Shown in pieces: positions 11,932-26,900 of a stretch of 64,000 nt of DNA. Below the pieces are notes generated by a model, which was given only the letters and a program-made list of their open reading frames with translations, made no database searches and was not told the origin of the DNA. Location of the stretch: contig JARWKL010000003.1 in assembly GCA_029961685.1 (NCBI GenBank), forward strand, positions 17,540,467 through 17,604,466, in the 5' to 3' direction. The first letter of the stretch is position 1. Every line of letters begins with the position of its first letter. Source of the stretch: Aristolochia californica (taxonomy: Eukaryota; Streptophyta; Magnoliopsida; Piperales; Aristolochiaceae). The translations under genes were made by a program, and so were the position numbers.

Positions 11932-14900
11932 CTGATCAAAATTGTGTATGGGATGAAGGGAAAGTGGAAACTCAAGTTTTGATTTAAGAAAAAAGTATAC
12001 ATCTAAAATGAAAATACCTAAATGAAGAAAGAGAGATAATTCCAAAAAGGGGGAGGCGGGGGATTTTGAACTGAGTGTTGACTCCCAATCCATAAGTCAT
12101 TTCTTACAAAAATAATATAGCCCGTTACACATGATTGACTGGTAAATCACCTCACAATCTTCTATGATTTTTAGGACAACTTTTTGTAAATGGGCAAAAT
12201 AATGGCATGTTTGACTCGGGTAAATATCCTACCGCACGTTCACTTGAGAACTTAATTAGCTTTTTTTATTCTGTTTGAAAGGTTTGGATCGATAGGTCAT
12301 TTGTATCTTTAACATGTTTCAAGCATGCACATCCATATTTAAAACTTGTGGAGAAATCTCCTTCTATTAAATTCCAAGCTATTACGATTGAACTAGTGGA
12401 ATTTCCCAAACTTGAATAACAAAACTTTTGTGTACATTTGTGGAGTGTGAATAAATTTTCTTTACTTACATTTTTTATTATTTTAAACATTTTCCATACA
12501 TTAACTCTAAAATTTTTATTTTGTTGTGATCTGTTGGCTTAGTCAAAATTGTTTACGAGATGAAGGGAAAGTGAAAACTCATGTTTTGATTGAAGAAAAA
12601 AGTATACATCTAAAATGGAAATGCATTTATGTGGAGAACGATAATTCCAAAAAGTGTCTCGAATTTTTAGGGATTTTAAATGTTTTTAAAATTTTAGAAA
12701 TTGGTTTTGCAATGGCCAGAAAAAGGGGATGGTGAGGGATTTTTAACTGAATGTTCACTCCCAATCCATAAGTCATTTCTTACCAAAAAAAAATATTGCC
12801 CAATACGCATGATTGACTGATAAATCACCTTACAATTACCTATGATTGTTTGGTCAGCTTTTTATAAATGGGAAAAATAATGGCTTGTTTGACTTGGGTA
12901 AATATCGCACCGAACGTTCACATGATAATTCAATGAGCATTTGTAATTCCCTTTAAAATTTTTGGATCCATAGATCATTTGCTTCTTTAACATTTTTCAA
13001 GCATGCATATCCATATTTAAAACATGTGTGGAAATCTCCTTCATATAAAATCCAAGCGGTTAGGGTTGAACTAGTGGAATTTCCAAAACTTGTATAATAA
13101 ACATTTTGTGTTTGTTTGTGGTGTGTGAATAATTTTTTTTTACTAATATTTGTTATTGTTTTAAATCTTTTCCTTACAGAAACTCTAAATTTTTCTTTTT
13201 GTTGAGATCTATTTGCCTGATCAAAATTGTTTACAGAATGAAGGGAAAGTGAAAACTCAACTTTTGATTTAAGAAAAAAGTATACTTCTAAAATGGAAAT
13301 GCAAAAATATAGAGAGAGATAATTTCCAAGAGTGTCTATAATTTTTAAGGATTGTAAACTCTTTTTAATTTTTATATTAGGTTTTGCAATCATCGGGAAA
13401 AGGGGGAGGCGGAGGATTTTTAACTGAGTGTTGACTCCCAATCCATAAGTAATTTCTTACAAAAAAATATAGCCCATTGTGCATGATTAGCCGATAAATC
13501 ACCTTACAATCATCTGTGATTGCTAGGTCAGCTTTTTGTAAATGGGCAAAACAATTGGTTGTTTGACTCTGGTAAATATCCCACAGCACGTTCACTTGGG
13601 AATTTAATGAGCATTTATTATTCTCTTTAAAAAGTTTGGATCCATAGGTCATTTGCATCTTTAACATGTTTCAAGTATGCATATCCATATTTAAAACATG
13701 TGTAGAAATCTCCTTCTTATAAAATTCCAAGGTATTATAGTGAAATTGCCCAAACTTGGATAACAAAACTTTTGTGTTCATTTGTGATGTGTGAATAAAT
13801 TTTATTTACTTACATTTGTTATTTTTTTAAAATTTTTTCTATACATAAACTCTAAAATTTTTATTTTGTTGTAATCTATTTGCCTTATCAAAATTGTTTA
13901 CGAGATGAAGGGAAAGTGAAAACTCAAGTTTTGATTGAAGAAAAAAGTATACCTCTAAAATGGAAATGCACTTGTGTAGGGAGAGATAATTCCAAAAAAT
14001 GCCTGTAATTTTTTTGGATTGTAAACTCTTTTTATTTTTTATATTTAAGGTTTTGCAATCGTCAGGAATAGTGGAAGGTAGGGGATTTTTCACTGAGTGT
14101 TGAATCCCAATGCATAAGTCTTTTCTTACAAAAAAAAATATAGCCCGTTACACATGATTGTCCATTAAATCGTATTACTATAATCTGTGATTTTTAGGAC
14201 AACTTTTTGTAAATGAGCAAAATAATGGCTTGTTTGACTAGGGTAAATATCCCATTGCACGTTCACTAGAGAATTTAATGAGCATTTTTTAATCTCTTTA
14301 AAAGGTTTGGATTCATAGATCTTTTGCATCTTTCCATGTTTCAAGCATGCATATCTATATTTAAAACATGTGTAAAAATCTCCTTCTTATAACAATCCAA
14401 GCTATTAGGGTTGAATTGGTGGAATTTCTGAAACTTGGATAATAAACCTTTTGTGTTCATTTTTGGTGTGTGAATAAATTTTGATTACTTACATTTTTTA
14501 TTTTTTTAAATATTTTCCTTACATAAACTCTAAAATTTTCATTTTGTTGTGAGCTATTTGCCTGATCAAAATTGTTTATGGGATGAAAGGAAAGTGAAAA
14601 CTCAAGTTTTGATTTAATAAAAAATTATACATCTAAAATAGAATTGCATAAATGTAGAAAGAGATAATTCCAAAAAGTGTCTATAATTTCTAGGGATTGT
14701 AAACTCTTTTTAGTTTTCATATATTAGGTTTTGCAATCGTGTGGAAAAGGGGGAGGCGGGGGATTTTTAACTGAGTGTTGGCTCCTAATCCATAAGTCAT
14801 TTCTTACAAAAATATATAGCCCATTACACATGATTGACCGATAAATCACCTTAAATATATGATTGTTAGGTCAGCGTTTATTAAATTGGCAAAATAATGG

Positions 14901-17900
14901 CTTGTTTGACTTGGGTAAATATCCCACCGCATGTTCACTTGAAAATTTAATGAGCATTTGTTATTCTTTTTAAAAGGTTTGGATCCATAGGTCATTTTCA
15001 TCTTTAACATGTTTCAAGCTTGCATATCCACATTTAAAACATGCATAGAAATATCCTTCTTATAAAATTCCAAGCTATTCGGGTAGAACTAGTGGAATTT
15101 CCCAAACTTGGATAACTAAAATTTTGTGTTCATTTGTGGTGAGTGAATAAATTTTCCATACTTACACTTTTTATTGTTTTTAATCTTTTCCATACATTAA
15201 ATCTAAAATTTTCTTTTTGTTTTGATCTAGTTGCCCTATCAAAATTGTTTACAGTATGAAGGGAAAGAGAAAAATCAAGTTTTGATTTAAAAAAAAAAGT
15301 ATAGATCTAAAATGGAAATGCTTAAATGAAGAAAGAGGGATAATTCAAAAAATTGTCTATAATTTGTAGGGATAGTAAACTCTTAGTTTTTATTTATTAG
15401 GTTTTTCAATCGTTCGGAAATGAGGGAGGCGGGGGATTTTGAACACGGTGTTGACTCCCAAACCATAATTCATTTCTTAAAAAAATAATATAGCCCGTTA
15501 CACATGACAGACCGGTAAATCACCAGACAGTCATCTATTATTGTTAGGCTAGCTTTTTTCAAATGGGCAAAGTAATGGTTTCTTTGACTCGGGTAAATAT
15601 CCATTTGCACGTTCACTTGAGAATTTAATGAGCATTTGTTATTCTCTTTAAAAGGTTTGGAACCATAGGTCATTTGCATCTTTAACATGTTTCAAGCATG
15701 CATATCCATATTTAAAACATGTGTAGAAATCTCCTTCTTATAAAATTCCAACCTATTGGGGTTGAACTAGTGGAATATACAAAATTTGGATAACAAACCT
15801 TTTGTGTTCATTTGTGGCGTGTGAATAAATTTTCTTTACTTATATTTTTAATTTTTTAAAATATTTTCCATACATTAACTCTAAAATTTTCATTTTGTTC
15901 TGATTTGTTTGCCTTATAAAAATTGTTTACGGGATGAAGGGAAAGTGAAAACTCTAGTTTTGAATTAAGAAAAAAGTATACATCTAAAATAGAAATGCAT
16001 AAATGTATAGAGAGTTAATTCTAAAAAGTGTCTATAATTTTTAGATATTGTAAACTCTTTTTAGTTTTTAGATATTAGGTTTTGCAATCGTCGGGAAAAG
16101 CTGGAGGTGAGGGATTTTTAACTGAGTGTTGACTCCAAATTCATAAGTCATTTCTTACATAGAAAATATTGCCCGTTACTCATGATTAATCGATAAATCA
16201 ACTTACAATGATCTATGATTGTTAGGTTAACTTTTTGTGAATGGAAAAAATAATGGCTTGTTTGACTCGGGTAAATATCGCACCGCACGTTCACTTGAAA
16301 ATTTAATGAGCATTTGTTATTCTCTTTAAAAGGTTTGGATCCATAGCTCATTTGCATCTACAACATGTTTCAAGCATGTAAATCCATATTTAAAACATGT
16401 GTAGAAATCTCCTTCTTATAAAATTCCAAGCTATTAGGGTTGAACTAGTGGAATTTCCCAAACTTGGATAACAAAACTTTTGGGTTTATTTGTGGTGTGT
16501 GAATAAATTTTCTTTACTTACATTTGTTATTGTAAACTGTTTTTATTTTTTGTCTATTAGGTTTTGCAATCGTTGGGAAAAGGGGGAGGCAAGGGATTTT
16601 TAACTAAGTGTTGCCTCCCAATCTGTAAGTCATTTCTTAAAAAAAAATAGCTCGTTACGCATGATTGGGCCGAAAAAATTTGCGTGATCAAAATTTTTTA
16701 TAGGATGAAGGGAAAGTGAAAAGTCAAGTTTTGATTTATGAAAAAGGTATACTTCTAAAAAGGAAATGCACAAATATAGGGAGAGATAATTCTAATAGGT
16801 GTGTATAATTTTTAGGGATTGTAAACTCTTTTTAGTTTTTATAAAAAGGGTTTTCGAATCGTCGAGAAAAGGGGGAGGCGGGGGATTTTAAACAAAGTGT
16901 TGAGTCCCAATCCATAAGTAATTTCTTATTAAAAAATATAGCCAATTATGATTGATTGGCCGATAAATCACCTTACAATCATTTATGATTCTTTGATCAG
17001 CTTTTTGTTAATGGGAGAAATAATGGTTTGTTTGACTCCGGTAAATATCCCACCATACGTTCACCTGAGAATTTAATGTGCATTTATTATTCCCTTTAAA
17101 AGGATTGGATCCAAAGGTCATTTGCATCTTTAACAAGTTTCAAGCATGCTTATCCATATTTAAAACATATGTAGAAATCTCCTTCATGTAAAATTCTGAG
17201 CTATTTGGGTTGAAATAGTGGAATTTCCCAAACTTGGATAACAAAACTTTTCTGTTCCTTTCTTTTGTGTGAATAAACTTTCTTTACTCTTATTTATTAT
17301 TGTTTTAATTTTTTCCATACATAAACTCTCAAATTTTCATTTTGTTGTGAAAATTTTGAACAAGAGAAATTTCCCAAACTTGGATAACAAAACTTTTGTG
17401 TTTATTTATGGTGTGTGATTAAAATTTCTTTACTTACATTAGTTATTGTAAACTCTTTAGGTTTTGCAATCATTGGGAAAAGGGGGAGGCAAGGGATTTT
17501 TAACTGAGTATTGACTCCCAATCCATAAGTCATTTCTTATATAAAAAAATATAGCTCGTTACACATGATTAGGCCGATAAATCACCATACAATCTTCTAT
17601 GATTGTTAGGTCAGCTTTTTGTGAAAGCTCAAAATAATGACTTGTTTGACTTGGGCAAATATCCCACCGCACGTTCACTAGAGAATTTAATGAGCATTTG
17701 TTATTCTCTTTAAAAGGTTTGGATCCATAGGTCATTTTCATGTTTAACATGTTTAAAGCATGCATATCCATATTTAAAACATGTGAAGAAATCTACTTCT
17801 TATAAAATTCCAAGCAATTAGGGTTGAAATATTGGAATTTCCCAAACTTGGATAACAAAACTTTTGTGTTCATTTGTGGTGTGTGAATAAATCTTATTAA

Positions 17901-20900
17901 CTTCCATTTGTTATTTTTTGAAATTTTTTCCATGCATAAACTCTAAAATTTTCATTTTGTTGTGATCTATTTGCCTTATCAAAATTGTTTACGAGATGAA
18001 GGGAAAGTGAAAACTCATGTTTTGATTGAAGAAAAAAGTACACCTCTAAAATGGAAATGCACTTGTGTAGGGAGAGATAATTCCAAAAACTGTCTGTAAT
18101 TTTTAAGGATTGCTTTTTTTAGTTTTTATTTTTTAGGTTTTACAATCGTCGGAAAAAGGGGGAGGTAGGGGATTTTTAACTGAGTGTTGACTCCCAGTTC
18201 ATAAGTCATTTCTTACAAAAAAAATATTCCCCATTACGCATGATTATCCAATAAATCATCTTACAATCAACTAGGATTGTTAGGTGAACTTTTTGTAAAT
18301 GGGCAAAATAATGGATTGTTTGACTGGGGTAAAAATCCCACCGCACATTCACTTTAGAATTTAATGAGCATTTTTTAATCTCTTTAAAATGTTTGGATTC
18401 ATAGGTCTTTTGAATCTTTCACATATTTCAAGCATGCATATCTATATTTAAAACTTGTTAGAAATCTCCTTCTTATAACATTCTAAGTTATTATAGTTGA
18501 ACTAGTGGAATTTCTGAAACTTGCATAACAAACCTTTTGTGTTCATTTGTAGTGTGTGAATAAATTTTCTTTACTTACATTTGTTATTTTTTTAAATTTT
18601 TTCCATACATAAAATTTAAAATTATCATTTTGTTGAAAACTCAAGTTTTGATTTAAGGAAAAATTATATATCTAAAATGGAAATGCACAAATGTAGAAAG
18701 AGATAATTCCAAAAAGTGAATATAGTTTTTAGGGATTGTTAAATATTTTTAGTTTTCATTTATATGTTTTGCAGTCGTCTGAAACAGAGGGAGGCAGGGG
18801 ATTTTTAACTGAGCGTTGGCCCCAAATCCATAAGTCATTACTTACAAAAATATATTGCCCGTTACGCATGATTGACCGATAAATCACCTTAAATCTATTA
18901 TTTGTTAGGTCAGCTTTTTGTAAATTTTCAAAATAATGGATTGTTTGACTTGGGTAAATATCCCACCTCACGTTCAGTTGAGAATTCAACAAGCATTTGT
19001 TATTCTCTTTCAAAGCTTTGGATCCATAGGTCATTTGCATATTTAACATGTTTCTAGCATGCATATCCATTTTTAAAACATGTGCAGAAATCTCCTTGTT
19101 ATAAAATTCCAAGCTGTTAGGGTAGAACTAGTGGAATTTCCCAAGGTTGGATAACTAAACTTTTGTGTTCATTTGTGATGTGTGAATAAATTTTCCATAC
19201 TTACATTTTTTACTGTTTTAAATCTTTTCTATACATTAACTCTAAAATTTTTATTTTGTTACGATCTATTTGCCTTATCAAAATTGTTTACGGGATGAAG
19301 GGAAAGTAAAAAATCAAGTTTTTATTTAAGAAAAAAGTATACATCTAAAATGGATATGCTTAAATTAAGAAAGCGAGATAATTTTAAAAAGTGTCGATAA
19401 CTTTTAGGGATAGTAAACTCTTAGTTTTTATTTGTTAGGTTTTGCAATCGTCCTTAAATGGGGGACGCAGGGGATTTTGAATTGAGTGTTGACTCCCAAT
19501 CCATAAATCATTTCTTAAAAAAATAATATAGCCCGTTATGCATGATTGACTGGTAAATCACATGACAATCATTAATGATTGTTAGGTCAGCTTTTTGTAA
19601 ATGGGCAAAATTATGGCTTGTTTGACTTCGGTAAATATCCCTCCGCACGTTCACTTGAGAATTTAATGAGCATTTGTTATTCTCTTTAAAAGGTTTGGAT
19701 CCATAGGTCATTTGCATCTTTAACATGTTCCAAGCATGCATATCCATATTTAAAACATGTGTAGAAATCTCCTTCTTATAAAATTCCAAGCTATAAGGGT
19801 TGAACTAGTGGAATTTCCAAAACTTGGATAACTAAACAGTTGTGTACATTTGTGGTGTGTGCATATATTTTTTTTTACTTACATTTTTTATTTTTTAAAA
19901 TATTTTCCATTTGTTAACTATAAAATTTTCAATTTGTTGTGATCTGTTTGCCTTATCAAAATTGTTAACGGGATGAAGGGAAAGTGAAAACTCAAGTTTT
20001 GATCTAAGAAAAAAGTTTACATCTAAAATGGAAATCCATAAATGTAGAGAGAGATAATTCCAAAAAGTGCCTGAAATTTTTAGGGATTTTAAACACTTTT
20101 TAGTTTTTAGATATTAGGTTTTGCAATCGAGAGGAAAAGGGGGAGGTGAGGGATTTATAACTGGCTATTGACTCCAAATCCATAAGTCATTTCTTGCATA
20201 TAAAATATTTCCCGCTACGCATGACTGACCGATAAATGACTTTACAATCATCTATGATTGTTAGGTCAACTTTTTGTGAATGGGAATAATAATGGCTTGT
20301 TTAGAGTTTAGGGTAAATATCGCACCGCATGTCCAATTGAGAATTTAATGAGCATTTTCTATTCTCTTTCAAAGGTTTGGATCCATAGGTCATTTGTATC
20401 TTCAACATGTTTCAAGCATGCTAATCCATATTTCAAATATGTGTAGAAATCTCCTTCTTATAAAATTCCAAGCTATTAGGGTTGAACTAGTGGAATTTCC
20501 CAAGCTTGGATAACAAAAATTGTGTTTATTTGTGGTGTGTGAATAAATTTTCATTACTTACATTTGTTATTGTAAACTGTTTTTAGTTTTATATATTAGG
20601 TTTTACAATCGTCGGGAAAAGGGGGAGGTAGGGGATTTTTAACTGAGTGGTTACTCCCAATCCATATGTCATTCCTTACAATAATATAGCCCGTTACGTA
20701 TGATACATGACTTTACAATCATCTATGATCGTTAGGTGAGCTTTTTGTAATTGGGCAAAATAATGGCTTGTTTGACTCGGGTAAATTTCCCACCGTACGT
20801 TCATTTGAGAATTTAATGAGCATTTGTTATGCTCTTTAACAGGGTTGGATCCATAGGTCATTTGCTTCTTTAACAGGTTTCAAGCATGCATATCCAATTT

Positions 20901-23900
20901 TTAAAACATGTGCAGAAAATTCTCTTTCTTATAAAATTCAAAGCTATTAGAGTTGAACAAGTAGAATTTCCCAAACTTGGATGATAAAACCTTTTTGTTT
21001 ATTTGTGGGGTGTGAATAAATTTTATTTACTTATATTTGTTATTGCTTTAAATTTTTTCCATACATAAACTCTAAAATTTTCATTTTATTGTGATCTATT
21101 TGCCTTTTATCTGTTTTTTGTTAACAAGATGAAGGGAAAGTGAAAACTCAAGTTTTGATTTAAGAAAAAAGTATACATCTAAAATGGAAATGCACAATGC
21201 ACACATGTAGAGAGAGATGATTCCAAAAATTGTCTGTAATTTTTAGAGATTGTAAACTCTTTTTTGTTTTTATATATTAGGTTTTGCAATCATCGGGAAA
21301 AGGGGAAGCGGGGGATTTTTTACTGAGTGTTGACTCCCAATCCATAAGTCATTGCATACAAAAGAAATATTGCTCGTTACGCATGATTGGGCAGATAAAA
21401 TTTGCCTGATCAAAATCTTTTACAGGATGAAGGGAAAGTCAAAACTCAAGTTTTGATTTATGAAAGAAGTATACTTCTAAAATGGAAATGCACAAATGTA
21501 GAGAGAGATAATTCCAATAAGTGTTTGTAATTTTTAGGGATTGTAAACTTTTTTTAGTTTTTATAAAATAGGTTTTGTAATCTTCATGAAAAGGGAGAGG
21601 CGGGGGATTTTAAACAAAGTGTTGACTCCCAATCCATAAGTAATTTCTTACAAAAAAAATATAGCCCATTATGCATGATTGGCTGATCAATCACCTAAAA
21701 TCACCTTAAAATCATTTTTGATTCTTAGATCCGCTTGTTGTTAATGGTTTAAAAAATGGTTTGTTTGACTCTGGTAAATATCCCATCGCACGTTCACTTG
21801 AGAATTGAATGAGCATTTTTTATTCCCTTTAAAAGGTTTGAATCCATAGGTCATTTGCATATTTCACATGTTTCAATCATGCCTATCCATATTTAAAACA
21901 TGCGCATAAATCTCCTTCTTATAAAATTCCAAGCTATTTGGGTTGAAATAGTGGAATTTCCCAAACTTGGATAACAAATCTTTTGTGTTCATTTCTGGTG
22001 TGTGAATAAATTTTCTTTACTTAGATTTGTTATTGTTTTAAAATTTTTCCATACATAAACTCTAAAATTTTCAATTCATTGTGATCTTTTTACCTTATCA
22101 AAATTGTTTACAGGATAAAAGTAAAGTGAAAACTCAAGTTTTTATTTAAGAAAAATCTATACATCTAAAATGGTAATGCCCAAATGTCGAGAAAGATAAT
22201 TCCAAAAAGTGTCTGTAATTTTTAGGGATTGTAAACTCTTTTTAGTTTTTATGTTTTAGGTTTCGTAATCCTCAGAAAATGAGGGAGGCAGGGGATTTTG
22301 AACTGAGTGTTAACTCCCAATCCATAAATCATTTCTTACAAAAATAATATAGCCCATTACTCATGATTGGCCGGTTAATCACCTGACAATCATCTATGAT
22401 TGCTAGGTCAACTATTTTTAAATTGGCAAAATAATGGTTTTTTTTACTCATTGTAAATATCCCAATGCACGTTAACTTGAGAATTTAATGAGCATTTGTT
22501 ATTATGTTTAAAATGTTTGGATCCAAAGATCATTTGCATCTTTAACAAGTTTCAAGCATGCATATCCATATTTAAAACATGTGTTGAAATCTCCTTCTTA
22601 TAAAATTCCAAGCTATTATAGTGGAATTTCTCAAACTTGGATAACAAAACTTTTGTGTTCATTTGTGGTGTGTGAATAAATTTTATTTACTTACATTTCT
22701 TATTGTTTTAATTTTTTTTCATACATAATCTCTAAAATTTTCATTTTGTTGTGGTCTATTTGCCATAGTAAAACTATTTAAAAGATGAAGGGAAAGTGAA
22801 AACTCAAGTTTTGATAGATAAAAAAAGTAAACCTCTAAAATGGAAATGTACTTGTGTAGAGAGAGATGATTCCAAAAAATGTCTATAATTTTTAGGGATT
22901 GTAAACTCTTTGTATTTTTTATATTTTAGTTTTTGTAATCATCGGGAAAAGAGGGAGGCTGAGGATTTTTAACTGAGTGTTGACTCCCAATCCATAAGTT
23001 ATTTCTTACAAAAAAAATATAGCCCGTTACGCAAGATTGTCTAATAAATTACCTTACAATCATCTATGATTGTTAGGTCAGCCTTTTGTAAATGGGCAAA
23101 ATAATGGTTTGTTTGACTTGGGTAAATATCCCTCCATACGTTCAATTGTGAATTTAATGAGCATTTATTTTCTCTTTAAAAGGTTTGAATCCATAGGTCA
23201 TTTGCCTCTTTAACATGTTTCCAGCATGCATATCCATATTTAAAACAGGTGTAGAATTCTCCTACTTATAAAATACCAAGCTATTCCGGTTGAAAAAGTG
23301 AAATTTCCTAAACTTGGATAACAAAACTTTTGTGTTTATTTGTGTTGTGTGATTAAACTTTCTTTACTTACATTTTTTATAGTAAACCTCTTTTTGTTTT
23401 TATGTCATAGGTTTTGAAATCGTCAGCAAAATGGGGAGGCGGGGAATTTTTAACTGAGTGTTGACTCCCAATGCATAAGTCATTTCTTACAAAAAAAAAT
23501 ATAGCTCGTTACGCATGATTGGGCCAATAAATCACCTTAAAATCTTCTATGGTTGTTAGGTCAACTTTTTGTGAAAAGTCAAAATAATGGCTTGTTTGAC
23601 AGGGGTAAATATCCCACCGCACGTTCTTTTGAGAATTTAATGAGCATTTGTTATTCCCTTTAAAAGTTTTGGATCCATAGATCATTTGCATCTTTAACAT
23701 GTTTCAAGCTTGCATATCCATATTTAAAACATGTGTAGAAATCTTCTTCTTATAAAATTCCAAGCGGTTAGGGTTGAACTAGTGAAATTTCCCAAACTTA
23801 TATGACAAATATTTTGTGTTTATTTGTGGTGTGTGAATAAATTTTCTTTACTTATATTTGTTATTGTTTTAAATCGTTTCCATACTCTAAATTTTTCTTT

Positions 23901-26900
23901 TTGTTGTGATCCATTTGCCGGATCAAAATTGTTTACAGGATGAAGGGAAAGTGAAAACTCAACTTTTGATTTAAGAAAAAGTATACTTCTAAAATGGAAA
24001 TGCACAAATGTAGAGAGAGATAATTGTAAAGACTGTCTATAATTTTTAGGGATTGTAAACTTTTTTTAGTTTTTATATTAGGTTTTACACTCATCGGGAA
24101 AAGGGGGAGGTGGTGGATTTTTAACTGAGTGTTGACTCCCATTCTGTAAGTAATTTCTTACAAAACAAATATAGCCCATTGTGCATGATTAGCTGATAAA
24201 TCACCTTACAATCATCTGGGATTGCTAGGTCAGCTTTTTGTAAATAGGCAAAATAATTGCTTGTTTGACTCCGGTAATTATCCCACAGCACGTTCACTTG
24301 AGAATTTAATGAGCATTTGTTATTCTCTTTAAAAGGTTTGGATCCATAGGTCATTTGCATCTTTAACTTGTTTCAAGCATGCATATCCATATTTAAAACA
24401 TGTGTAGAAATCTCCTTCTTATAAAATTCCAACCTATTATAGTGGAATTGCCCAAACTTGGATAACAAAACTTTTGTGTTCATTTGTGATGTGTGAATAA
24501 ATTTTATTTACTTACATTTGTGATTTTTTTAAATTTTTTCCAAACATAAACTCTAAAATTTTGATTTTTTTGTGATCTATTTGCCTTATCAAAATTGTTT
24601 ACGAGATGAAGGGAAAGTGAAAACTCAAGTTTTGATTGAAGAAAAAAGTATACCTCTCAAATGGAAATGCACTTGTGTAGGGAGAGATAATTCCAAAAAA
24701 ACGTTTGTAATTTTTTTGGATTGTAAACTCATTTTAGTTTTTATATTTTAGGTTTTGCAATCGTTGGGAATAGTGGGAGGTAGGGGATTTTTAATTGAGT
24801 GTTGACTCCAAATGCATCAGTCTTTTCTTACAAAAAAAATATAGTCCGTTACACATGATTGTCCAATAAATCATATTACAATCATCTGTGTTTTTTTGGT
24901 CAACATTTTCTAAATGGGCAAAATAATGGCTTGTTTGACTGGATTAAATATCCCACCACACGTTCACTAGACAATTTAATGAGCATTTTTTATTCTCCTT
25001 AAAAGGTTTGGATTCATAGGTCTTTTGCATCTTTCACATGTTTCAAGCATGCATATCTATATTTAAAACATGTGCAGAAATCTCCTTCTAATAACATTCC
25101 AAGCTATTAGGGTTGAATTGGTGGAATTTCCGAAGCTTGGATAACCAACCTTTTGTGTTCATTTTTGGTGTGTGAATAAATTTTCATTAGTTACATATGT
25201 TATTGTTTTAAATATTTCCATTCATAAATTTTTAAATTTTCATTTTGTTGTGAGCTATTTGCCTGATCAAAATTGTTTAAGGGATGAAAGGAAAGTGAAA
25301 ACTCGAGTTTTGATTTAAGAAAAAATTTTATATCTAAAATAGAAATGCACACATTTAGAAAGAGATAATTCAAAAAAGTGTCTATAATTTTTAGGGATTG
25401 TAAACTCTTTTTAGTTTTCATATATTAGGTTTTGCAATTGTCTGGAAGAGGGGGAGGTGGGGGATTTTTAACTGAGTGTTGGCTACTAATCCATAAGTCA
25501 TTTCTTACAAAAAATATATAGCCCGTTATGCATGATTGACCGATAAATCACCTTAAATATATGATTGTTAGGTCAGCATTTATTAAATTGGCAAAATAAT
25601 AGCTTGTTTGACTCGGGTAAATATCCCACCGCACGTTCACTTGAGAATTTAATGAGCATTTTTTATTCCCTTTAAAAGGTGTGGATCCATAGGTCATTTG
25701 CATCTTTAACATGTTTCAAGCATGCATATCCATATTTAAAACATGCGTAGAAATATCCTTCTTATAAAATTCCAAGTTGTTCGGGTAGAACTAGTGGAAT
25801 TTCCCAAACCTGGATAACTAAACTTTTGTGTCATTTGTGGTGAGTGAATAAATTTTCCATACTTACACTTTTTATTGTTTTTAATCTTTTCCATACATTA
25901 ACTCTAAAATTTTCTTTTTTTTATGACCTATTTGCCTTATCCAAATTTTTTACGGGATGAAGGGAAAGAGAATAATGAAGTTTTGATTTTAAAAAAAAAA
26001 AGTATACATCTAAAATGGAAATGCTTAAATGAAGAAAGAGGGATAATTCAAAAAAGTGTCTATAAATTGTAGGGATAGTAAACCCTTAGTTTTCATTTAA
26101 TAGGTCTTTCAATAGTTCGGAAATGGGGGAGGCGGGGGATTTTGAACTCAGTGTTGACTCCCAATCCATAATTCATTTCTTAAAAAAAGAATATAGCCCA
26201 TTACGCATGACTGACCGGTAAATCACTTGATAGTTATCTATGATTGTTAGGTCAGCTTTTTACAAATGGGCAAAATAATGGTTTTTTTCTCTCGGGTAAA
26301 TCTCCCTCTGCACGTTCACTTGTGAATTTAATGAGCATTTGTTATTCTCTTTAAAAGGTTTGGAACCATAGGTCATTTGCATCTTTAACATGTTTCAAGC
26401 ATACATATCCATATTTAAAACATGTGTAGAAATCTCCTTCTTATAAAATTCCAAGCTATTGAGGTTGAACTAGTGGAATTTCCAAAACATGGACAACAAA
26501 ACTTTTGTGTTCATTTGTGGGTGTAAATAAATTTTCTTTACTTACATTTTTAATTTTTTAAAATATTTTCCATACATTAACTCTAAAATTTTCATTTTGT
26601 TCTGATATGTTTGCCTTATAAAAATTTGTTTACGGGATAAAGGAAAAGTGAAAACTCAAGTTTTGAATTAAGTAAAAAGTATACATCTAAAATGGAAATG
26701 CATAAATGTAGAGAGAGAAAATTCCAAAAAATGTCTACAATTTTTAGGTATTAAAACTCTTTTTATTTTTTAGATAATAGGTTTTGCAATTGTCGGGAAA
26801 AGGTGGAGGTGAAGGATTGTAAACTGAGTGTTGACTCCAAATCCATAAGTCATTTCTTACATAAAAAATATTGGCCATTACGCATGATTAATCGATAAGT

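Noticed and set aside
12953..13441. 162-codon minus-strand frame in the satellite as a gene
   Set aside because: It lies within tandem repeats, is broken in sister monomers, has no known motif, and the opposite strand is open in other monomers.
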